Shown here: piece by piece, positions 27,781-35,194 of the stretch
Position numbering within the stretch: the first letter of the stretch is position 1
Layout of the letters: every line of letters begins with the position of its first letter
NCBI RefSeq assembly: GCF_030065885.1
Contig: NZ_JASJCS010000021.1
Span: forward strand, 1 to 64,000
Source: Ilumatobacter sp.
GTDB taxonomy: Bacteria; Actinomycetota; Acidimicrobiia; Acidimicrobiales; Ilumatobacteraceae
Length of the DNA: 64,000 bases
Direction: 5' to 3'
Position numbers and translations under genes: made by a program
The notes under the pieces: model-generated
Databases searched by the model: none
What the model saw: only the letters and a program-made list of their open reading frames with translations
What the model was told of the DNA's origin: nothing

Positions 27781-28266
27781 ATGACGGCGCGGCGGGTCTC
27801 CGCTCCGGATGGCACCCCCTGGGTGGTTCGCCGCCGCTGGATCCCTCACCGCGAGGGCCGAGGTGTCACATCTCGCTTCCGGAAGCACCGCGAGCGACGG
27901 CGAGGAAGCAGGGACGACGGCAACCGCGTGCTCGACGGCGTCGAACTGCTCGACTTCAGTGGGGACATCGAGGCCGTCGCCATCGTCGTCGCGATCGTGG
28001 TGGCGATCATCCTGCTGTTCCTGTTCGGTTGGCCGCTCCTGCTCCTGGGCATCGACCTCGCCTGGCTGCTGATCGTCGGCATCTTCGGGGTGATCGGGCG
28101 GGTCGTCCTGCGGCGCCCGTGGCGGGTCGAGGCCACCTCGACCGACGAGCGGCGCGAGTGGTTCGTCCAGGGCTTCCGTGCGGCCGGCCGCCGGCGCGAC
28201 GAGCTCGCGCGACAGTTCGAACACGGTCTGAATCCGGACGGAGGAAGTGCAACACTGAGCGGATGA
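27781..28266 (+). CDS. Small membrane protein of unknown function
   Basis: A 161-residue protein with a basic N-terminal 55 residues (many Arg), two membrane helices (about residues 66-88, VAIVVAIVVAIILLFLFG, and 90-108), and a charged C-terminal domain with REWFVQGFRAAGRRRDELAR. The start (ATG at 27781) is not firmly fixed, and the real N-terminus may be shorter, since the Arg-rich part is compositionally poor evidence. It overlaps the acetyltransferase gene by 4 bases (ATGA). Confidence 0.6.
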   Translation: MTARRVSAPDGTPWVVRRRWIPHREGRGVTSRFRKHRERRRGSRDDGNRVLDGVELLDFSGDIEAVAIVVAIVVAIILLFLFGWPLLLLGIDLAWLLIVGIFGVIGRVVLRRPWRVEATSTDERREWFVQGFRAAGRRRDELARQFEHGLNPDGGSATLSG

Positions 28267-28799
28267 CGTTCGAGATCCGGCCGGCGCACCGCGAGGACGC
28301 CGACGGCATCACCGACGCCCAGGTCGCAGCCTGGCGAGCGGGCTACGCGCACGTCTTCCCCGAGTCGGTGCTGTACGCCGACGACTTCGACTCGACCCGC
28401 CGCGAGTTCTGGAACGCCTGGCGGTTCGCGCCCGGGCACCGCCTGTCGGTCGCCGTCGGCCCGAATGACGACGGTGCCGAACGGGTGCTCGGCTTCGCGT
28501 CCTACGGTCCCGAACGCGAGCGGGCCCGCGGGTTCACCGGCCGTGGCGAGGTCTGGGCGTTCTACGTGCAGCCCGATCTGTGGGGGACCGGCATCGCGTC
28601 GGCGCTGATGGACCACACCGAGACACGGCTGCGCGCCGAGGGGTTCGACGTCGCCGTGCTGTGGGTGCTCGACGACAACCCGCGCGGCCGCCGCTTCTAC
28701 GAGAAGCACGGTTGGCAGGCGAGCGGCATCGAGGCCGACTTCGACGAGTACTGCGAGGTCAGGGTGCCCGAGGTCGAGTACCGCAAGCACCTCGCCTGA
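28263..28799 (+). CDS. GNAT-family N-acetyltransferase
   Basis: A 178-residue enzyme that transfers an acetyl group from acetyl-CoA; the substrate is unknown. Fold features: IRPAHREDADGITDAQVAAW at the N-terminus, the pantetheine-binding motif VQPDLWGTGIASALM (Q/R-x2-G-x-G/A variant) near residues 102-116, and the late NPRGRRFYEKHGW stretch typical of GNAT motif B. The ATG overlaps the stop of the preceding membrane protein gene. Confidence 0.88.
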   Translation: MTFEIRPAHREDADGITDAQVAAWRAGYAHVFPESVLYADDFDSTRREFWNAWRFAPGHRLSVAVGPNDDGAERVLGFASYGPERERARGFTGRGEVWAFYVQPDLWGTGIASALMDHTETRLRAEGFDVAVLWVLDDNPRGRRFYEKHGWQASGIEADFDEYCEVRVPEVEYRKHLA

Positions 28800-28851
28800 G
28801 CCTCTCCACGCCACGGCGGCGATCAGAGGTGCGCCCGCCCCAGCGAAGGGC

Positions 28852-28995
28852 TCAGACGGTGCTCCTGAGCAGGGCGCCCATGTCTGCGACCGAGGCGAGA
28901 TCGACGAGCCGGTCACCCAGCGCCCCGGCTCGCTCCGCCCCGAGCACCGGGCCGACGAGCGCCTCGAACTTCGCGAGGAGCTTGGCGCCCTGGTC
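28852..28995 (-). pseudogene. Remnant resembling the C-terminus of an MmgE/PrpD family protein
   Basis: The minus strand encodes about 47 residues ending at a TGA (28854-28852) with the reading GAKLLAKFEALVGPVLGAER followed by GALGDRLVDLASVADMGALL. This resembles the last segment of MmgE/PrpD (2-methylcitrate dehydratase family) proteins. There is no plausible start or upstream domain: the frame above it is Arg-rich and unlike a protein. It looks like a decayed 3' end left by a deletion. The match is from memory of the family pattern, so it is tentative. Confidence 0.35.
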
Positions 28996-29074
28996 GGGCC
29001 TCCCCCTCCGGCGACCCCGCCGAGCGTCGGTCTCGTTCCACGAGCGGGCGCGGGTGCGTCCTCGGCAGCGCCCG

Positions 29075-29782
29075 CTACGCGAGCGCGAGCCGCGCCAGGT
29101 AGCCGCTCATCACGAGCCAGAACAGCGCGGCGTAGCCCTGCTCGCCGAGCTCGTCGTTGAGCCGACGCCCCAGGAACGTCCCGGCGAGCATCAGGGGGAC
29201 GGCGGCGACGGCGACGCGGACCGCGTTCGGACCGAGCAGCCCCGCCTCGGCGAACACGGCCGACTTCGTCGCGTCGCCGAACAGCGACACGAGCGACGCC
29301 GCGCCGACCAGGTGGTGGCGGTCGAGCTCGAGGGCCCGCAGTGCCATGCCCTTCAACGGGCCCGACGTGCCCGAGAACCCCGATGTGGCTCCCGAGCCGA
29401 ACGCGAGGAGCGGCCCGGCGGGCTTCGACGTCACCGGCGCCCGCTCGAGCGCGAAGCCCGCGATCAGCGCCACGCCGACAGCGGCGAGCACCCACGCCTC
29501 CGGGGCTGCCACGAGCAGCGTCGAACCGAGGAACGCGCCGATCGACACGAGCGCAACCACGGGCACGGCGACGCGGTACGGCAGGCGGTCGCGGTAGGCG
29601 ACCACCTTGACGACGTTGTTCGCCGCCAGCAGGAGCGCGGCGAGCGCGACGCCCTCCTTCGGCCCGAGCACCGCGACCAGCGTCGGCACCAGCACGAGCG
29701 AGCCCCCCAGACCTGCGGACGCCGACACGGTGAACGAGACGAACGTCGCGACGAGGACGACGGTCATGATCGCCGGGCTCAT
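29075..29782 (-). CDS. TauE/SafE-family membrane permease (sulfite/anion exporter type)
   Basis: A 235-residue protein with about seven hydrophobic helices. The conserved small-residue motifs SASAGLGGSLVLVP (first half) and GSGATSGFSGTSGPLKG (second half) are the repeated signature of the TauE/SafE family, which moves sulfonates, sulfite or related organic anions. The ATG at 29782 overlaps the stop of the 1796-residue propeller protein (ATGA). It is therefore the last gene of the contractile-system train, at least by translation coupling. Whether it has a role in that system is unknown. Confidence 0.85.
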   Translation of the reverse strand: MSPAIMTVVLVATFVSFTVSASAGLGGSLVLVPTLVAVLGPKEGVALAALLLAANNVVKVVAYRDRLPYRVAVPVVALVSIGAFLGSTLLVAAPEAWVLAAVGVALIAGFALERAPVTSKPAGPLLAFGSGATSGFSGTSGPLKGMALRALELDRHHLVGAASLVSLFGDATKSAVFAEAGLLGPNAVRVAVAAVPLMLAGTFLGRRLNDELGEQGYAALFWLVMSGYLARLALA

Positions 29783-32700
29783 GGGGAGACGCCGAACGAT
29801 CGGTAGGCGACGGCAGGGTTCGTCACGCAGAACTCGTGGAACGCGTCGAAGTCGGTGAAGGTGGGCGGGATCGCGATCTCGCGCCCCGCCTGGTTGGCGA
29901 CGGCGAGCACGTAGACCTCCGACCCTGCGTCGACGGGCCCCGGGTTCCACTGGAACTCCGCGATGCCGAAGCCGCCCGCTGGCACGTCGAGCGGCACGTC
30001 GGCACCGATCTGCGCCGTCGTGACCTCACCGTCGCCGGGATCGATCGTGACGGCGAACAGCCGCGTCTGTGCTGCGGCCGCCTGCACGTTGCCGGCGTTC
30101 GTGACGCGGAGGTAGAGGAACTTGTTGGCGTTGCGCTGCACGGTGTCGGCACCCAGCACCGGCAGGAGCTGGAACAGCGCGGCACGGCCCGCAGGGGGAA
30201 TCGAGACGTTGCCCTGCGCGGTGAGCTCGGCAAGGTGCGCTCCGCCCAGCGTCGGCTCGGGACCCAGCACGTCGGTGACCGAGCCGCCGACGCGCAGCGC
30301 GACGCGCGGCACCTCGGCTCGCACGGGCATCCGGCTCTCGGCCATCGCGCGGTTGATCACGTTGCGGACCTCGCGGGCGGTGGCGAGCCGGCGGTTGCCG
30401 AAGTCGGCATTGGCGAACCGGACGTCGCGCTGCTGGGCGACCAGCATGGTCAGCGTGTTGTTCCCGGGCGGGATCACGTAGTTCTGGTTGTTGGTCCCGA
30501 TCGAGTTGTTGACCATGGTGCCGGGCGGCGTGACGGGGAAGCCGACGAGGAGCTGAAGCGAGCCTCCGGTGATCGCGAACTGGGTGCCGCCGAAACCGCG
30601 AATCCGGACCGTGGTGATCGGTCCGGGTGGGGGCGTCAGAACGGCGTCGGCCTGGATTCCCAGCCCGGCCTCGGCGAACTCCCGATTGAGCGCTGACGCG
30701 ATGGCCCATGCGTTGTGTGGTCCGGGAGGCGGGAAGTCGACCGGATTCGTCGGGATCGAGATGTTGAACGCCGCCTGCGGCGTCGAGATGCGGATGCCGC
30801 GATCGGTCGGGCCCGGGGGACGCAGGTCGAACGTCTCGGAGCCCGCCAGCGTCTCCGACACAGGACCGACAGCTGCCGCCCAGCCGAGGCGCTGCAGCGC
30901 CGATGCGGTGGGCGACGCGGCGACCGAGAACTGCGCGCCGTCGACGCCGCGCAGGAAGAGCTGGTGATCGTCGGCCGTCGGGGTCGTCAGGCTCTGCCGG
31001 AGTGCGATCTTGAGCTGGGTCGCGACCAGGCGTTCGACGTCGGTCACGTCGACGACGTCGGCCGGGATCGTGTCCTGTGGCGACTCGACGATGGTCAGGA
31101 TGCCGATCGACGCGAAGTTGGCGATGTCGGCGGGGAAGTTGACCGACACGTGCCGCACGCGCGGCATCTCCGGCGTGACCCGGTCGGCGCCGACGTTCGT
31201 CGGGTCGGTCATCGTGTGGTCGTCGAGCACGGTCCACGCCCCCTGTGCGCCGGCGACAGGACCGAGGAGGTGGTCGACCCAGAACAGTTCGGGCAGCGGC
31301 GGTACCCCGGCCGACGTGTCGGCGTACATCGTGACGACCCGAACCCCGCTGGCCGGGAACGCACCTCTGTTGTGCACCTGGACGAACAGGTCGGCTGCCC
31401 CTGGCGTCGGGTGCTCGTCGACGATGTCCTCGTCGAAGTCGACGCCGTCGATCACCGCACCGGCGGCCAGCAAGCGCGCCGGCGCGGATCGGGTGATCTT
31501 GATGTCGGGCGATGACATCTCGGCGCGCGCCGGTACCGGCGACATCACCGAGGGCCCGATCGGCGCAGGGCGTTGCACACCCATGTCGAGCTCGTTGGCG
31601 CGGACGTAGAGCTGGACGTCCTGTGCCGGCAGCGTCCCGACGTGACGTTCGTAGACGCCTCGGCCCCACGCGCCGGCCCGCAGCATGCGCGTCGTCGGCT
31701 CGAACGCGAGATCGCGGATCCACGCGTTCGGCAGTCCCTGGTTCATCGCGGTCCAGTTCCGGCCACGATCCGTCGAGGCGAACACGCCGATGTTCGTGCC
31801 GACGTAGACCGCATCGGGCTGGGCGGGGTCGGTCTCGATCGCGTTGATGCTGACGAGGCTGGGCGGCGCCCCGGTGTCGACGATCTGCGCACCGATGTGG
31901 GTGAACGTGGCGCCACCGTCGGTGCTGCGGAACATGAACCCTGGATCGTTGGCGCCGGTTCCGAGGAACAGCGGGTTGTTGAACGCAACACCGAGATCTT
32001 GGCGCTCGCCGTAGAGCCCGACGTACACGGTGTCGGGCTCGGTCGGGTGGAAGGCGATCGCTTCGACCCGACGATCCTGGGAGACCATCGCCGGCCACCG
32101 GATCGTCCGCCAGGTCTGTCCGCCATCGTCGGACGCGAAGATGGTGCCCGCCATCGCACCCACCCACACGGTGTTCGGCCGAACCGGCGAGAACGTGATC
32201 TCCGTCGCATGACCGCCGAACGCGGCGAGGCCGTTCTGCGTCCAGTTCGCCGCACCGACGTTCAAGTCTGCGAAAGCGCCCGCCAGACCGGCGGTGGTGA
32301 TCGCCTGTTGGATGATCGGCAGCAGTTCGTCGACGTAGATCGCGCCGAGGTTCTGGAACGTAGCCGCGTTGAACGTCACGGTCGCGGTGGTCGCGCCGAC
32401 GGTCAGCTGCAGCGTCTGACCAGGGGGCACGTTGTACGGTTCGTTGCCCAACGACTGCCCGAGGAACCCACCTGCCGTGAGGCCGAGAGCTGCCAGGGCG
32501 GTCCCGCCGATCGTCACGCCGCCGGGCGGGTTGCCGCGGAGGCGGATCGACTTGAAGACGGCGGTCGGCTCGACCCGCACACCGTCGGTCGAGAGTGCGG
32601 TCCGCAAGGCGGCCACGAGCTCGCCGACCCGCAGGTTGGTCGGGTTGGCGAACGTGGGCGCTGAGAAGGTGACGGTCCGCATCGGCCGACCCGACACCTG

Positions 32701-35169
32701 AACGGTCAAGGTCATGTTGGCGGGGGGCCCGCCGGCGTTGGCGAACGCAGAGCCCCCGGCGCCAGCGCTCACGACGGGGATCCGCACGATCGCGGGCGCT
32801 CCGGGCAACGCCGTGTACGTCCCGGCCGCGATGCCGAGCCGACTCGCCGGCGCGGTCGTGAGCGCCGTGCCACCGAGGGTGATCGAGACGGGCGCCGCCG
32901 GCGCGGCGGGCGACGTCGCGATGGTCTGGATCTCGACAGCGAGCGGGCGCGCCGGGAAGGTGGGCGCTGCCGTCACTGCACCGCCGGCCTGCGCGTTGAT
33001 GGTGGCGATCACCTCCGCCGCGGTGGCCGACGCAGCGCTCGCGATCGTCGGCCCCGACCTGAACACGATCGGCAGCGCGGCGCCATTGACGTTGAGCTGC
33101 AGCACATCGCCCTCGGCGAAGGCGTACGGCTCGGTCCACGGGACGAGCAGATGGGCGCTCGCACCGTTGGCCGTCGACCGCTGCGGCTCGAGCCCCAGCC
33201 CTCGGGCGCCGGCCGACTGTTGGACGGTGATCTGCGCGTTGCCGCCCACCTGCGGGGCGAAGATGTGGACGTGCGTTCCGACCGCCTCGGGGGCCCACAG
33301 CTCGCCGGTCGCCCCTCGCTGGAGCCCGTACAGCCGGTGCCACCGCGCGTTGAGCACGCGGTCGCTGTCGAAGGGGTCGCTCGCCGTGTCGGCAACGAAC
33401 ACGGCATCGTCCTCGGGAAGGAACCCCTGCGTCAGTTCGCGCGGCCACAACCCGTTGACCACGTCGTGGCCGGCGACCGGGAAGGTGCCGTCGAGCGCGC
33501 CGGCGAACTCGACGGCATCGATGGCTCCCTGCCACGTGGCGAGGAACCGATACGGGTCGTCGGGGTCGAAGGTGACGAAGCCGCCGTCGGCGCTCAGGGC
33601 CAGACGCCACGTCGGGCCGCCATCGGTCACGTACACGCCGTTGTCCTGGAACCCGCACGCCATCATCGTCGGGACCAACGGACTCGTCGTGAGGTCGTAC
33701 ATCTGTGCGGCGAGCAGCCCGGCGCTGCGCTTCTGCCATGTGGTCCCGCCCGCCGGGAGCGGCAAGATCGTCGACGGGTTCGTACCCCTGGCGACGTACG
33801 AGTTCGCCGTGTTCCAGTCGGTGCTCATCGAGATGCCACCGTCGTTGCCGACCCAGAGCTCGGGCGTGCCTGGGGCGCGCTGGATGAAGAGCGCGGCGTG
33901 GTGGTCGGCGTGATGGGCGCGATCGAGGTGGTACAGATCCGACAGCATCGCCAGGTTCCAGTTGACGTTCGCCGCGTTGGCGGTGTTGGCGTTGGTCGAC
34001 GTGTACAACTCGACGAAACCCAGCGCCACGTGGTTCGAGTTGGCCGGGCTGACGGCGAGCGAGATGTTGTAGCCGCCTTGGGCCTCGTTGGGCCAGTCGA
34101 CGTGAGGAGCGAGCCGTGTCCAGGCGACGCTGCTCGGCGGCGTGGCGCGGGCATTGCGCGACCGGTAGAGGCCGAGCACGGCGCCGCTGGTCGCGTCGGC
34201 GTACAGCACGTAGGCCACGTTCCGGTTCGACGGGGCGATCGCGATCTTGGCGCGGCCCGGCAGCGGCGGGTTCGGGCCGCCGGGAGGCGCGACGACCTGC
34301 ATCTGGTTCGCCGCAAGCGCGAGCGCAGCCTCGACCGCGGCATCGTTGGATGCTGCCGTGGTGGCCGGATCGCCGTGCAGGGCGTTGTCGAGGCGGATGA
34401 CGAGTGACCCGCCGGCCGCGCTCGTCGCAGAGCCGCGGACCAGGTAGAGGATCGGTCGCCCTGCCGTGTCGGTCGAGAAGGCGACGTCGGAGAAGTTCGT
34501 GCCGGCGGTCGCGGCGAACTGCGTCCAGGCCCCACCGCCGTTGAAGGTTCGGAAGACCCCTGCCGGTCCTACGGCCCAGCAGATGGTCGGGTCGGTCGGG
34601 TGGGCTGCACACGCGTCGAACGAGAAACCGATGCTCGGGGCGGCACCGGGTGGTCCGCTGGTCGCCCACGTCGCCCCACCATCGGTGCTCACGTAGACGC
34701 CGTCGCCGCGAATGATCTCGGCCCCGCCGGTGCTGACCTCCCCGGTCGCGACCCAGATCGTCTGCGGCGCCGACGGCGAGATGTCGATCGCGCCGACGGC
34801 CAGCGCCGCCGTGTCCTGCCAGAGCGGGAACCACGACTGTCCTCCGTCGAGGCTCTTGAACACCCCGCCGGAGGCGCCGCCGGCGTACATGATCGCGGCA
34901 TTGGTCGGGTCGACCGCCAGCGCAGTCACGCGGCCGCCCACGTTGCGGGGTCCGATCGACACCCAGTTGTGGCTGCCGGGGGTCGGGGCCCGGCTCCCAG
35001 ACGCGTTGGCGACCGCATCGCCCGGGAAGTTGACGGGGTCGCCGGGCGCCGGGTCGCGGTCGACCGCGAGTCGGGGCGGGCCGGGAACCGCCTCGGTGCT
35101 CCATGCCTCCTTCGTCGCCAGGTCGGCGTCGAAGGCCAGTTCGCGCAGAGAGACGTTGTCGTCGGTCAT
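29779..35169 (-). CDS. Giant beta-propeller (Asp-box/BNR) protein of the contractile locus
   Basis: A 1796-residue protein without signal peptide or membrane helix. The N-terminal half has sialidase/VPS10-type Asp-box repeats, S-x-D-x-G-x-x-W: SLDGGQSW (106-113), STDGGATW (161-168) and TFNGGGAW (208-215), with more later (SDDGGQTW, STDGGATF, STDRGRNW). This means a beta-propeller fold, interrupted by an insertion made of repeated modules of about 85 residues (pattern L-x-L-x-V-x-G...V-T-F...A-x-x-I-x-x-A-I). More such modules recur in the C-terminal third. Catalytic sialidase residues are not evident. It is the most distal structural gene, so a target-binding tip, a surface-associated protein or a cargo is plausible. 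Confidence 0.8.
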   Translation of the reverse strand: MTDDNVSLRELAFDADLATKEAWSTEAVPGPPRLAVDRDPAPGDPVNFPGDAVANASGSRAPTPGSHNWVSIGPRNVGGRVTALAVDPTNAAIMYAGGASGGVFKSLDGGQSWFPLWQDTAALAVGAIDISPSAPQTIWVATGEVSTGGAEIIRGDGVYVSTDGGATWATSGPPGAAPSIGFSFDACAAHPTDPTICWAVGPAGVFRTFNGGGAWTQFAATAGTNFSDVAFSTDTAGRPILYLVRGSATSAAGGSLVIRLDNALHGDPATTAASNDAAVEAALALAANQMQVVAPPGGPNPPLPGRAKIAIAPSNRNVAYVLYADATSGAVLGLYRSRNARATPPSSVAWTRLAPHVDWPNEAQGGYNISLAVSPANSNHVALGFVELYTSTNANTANAANVNWNLAMLSDLYHLDRAHHADHHAALFIQRAPGTPELWVGNDGGISMSTDWNTANSYVARGTNPSTILPLPAGGTTWQKRSAGLLAAQMYDLTTSPLVPTMMACGFQDNGVYVTDGGPTWRLALSADGGFVTFDPDDPYRFLATWQGAIDAVEFAGALDGTFPVAGHDVVNGLWPRELTQGFLPEDDAVFVADTASDPFDSDRVLNARWHRLYGLQRGATGELWAPEAVGTHVHIFAPQVGGNAQITVQQSAGARGLGLEPQRSTANGASAHLLVPWTEPYAFAEGDVLQLNVNGAALPIVFRSGPTIASAASATAAEVIATINAQAGGAVTAAPTFPARPLAVEIQTIATSPAAPAAPVSITLGGTALTTAPASRLGIAAGTYTALPGAPAIVRIPVVSAGAGGSAFANAGGPPANMTLTVQVSGRPMRTVTFSAPTFANPTNLRVGELVAALRTALSTDGVRVEPTAVFKSIRLRGNPPGGVTIGGTALAALGLTAGGFLGQSLGNEPYNVPPGQTLQLTVGATTATVTFNAATFQNLGAIYVDELLPIIQQAITTAGLAGAFADLNVGAANWTQNGLAAFGGHATEITFSPVRPNTVWVGAMAGTIFASDDGGQTWRTIRWPAMVSQDRRVEAIAFHPTEPDTVYVGLYGERQDLGVAFNNPLFLGTGANDPGFMFRSTDGGATFTHIGAQIVDTGAPPSLVSINAIETDPAQPDAVYVGTNIGVFASTDRGRNWTAMNQGLPNAWIRDLAFEPTTRMLRAGAWGRGVYERHVGTLPAQDVQLYVRANELDMGVQRPAPIGPSVMSPVPARAEMSSPDIKITRSAPARLLAAGAVIDGVDFDEDIVDEHPTPGAADLFVQVHNRGAFPASGVRVVTMYADTSAGVPPLPELFWVDHLLGPVAGAQGAWTVLDDHTMTDPTNVGADRVTPEMPRVRHVSVNFPADIANFASIGILTIVESPQDTIPADVVDVTDVERLVATQLKIALRQSLTTPTADDHQLFLRGVDGAQFSVAASPTASALQRLGWAAAVGPVSETLAGSETFDLRPPGPTDRGIRISTPQAAFNISIPTNPVDFPPPGPHNAWAIASALNREFAEAGLGIQADAVLTPPPGPITTVRIRGFGGTQFAITGGSLQLLVGFPVTPPGTMVNNSIGTNNQNYVIPPGNNTLTMLVAQQRDVRFANADFGNRRLATAREVRNVINRAMAESRMPVRAEVPRVALRVGGSVTDVLGPEPTLGGAHLAELTAQGNVSIPPAGRAALFQLLPVLGADTVQRNANKFLYLRVTNAGNVQAAAAQTRLFAVTIDPGDGEVTTAQIGADVPLDVPAGGFGIAEFQWNPGPVDAGSEVYVLAVANQAGREIAIPPTFTDFDAFHEFCVTNPAVAYRSFGVSP

Positions 35170-35194
35170 GGGCCGGGTCGGGTTCGGTTGCGGG

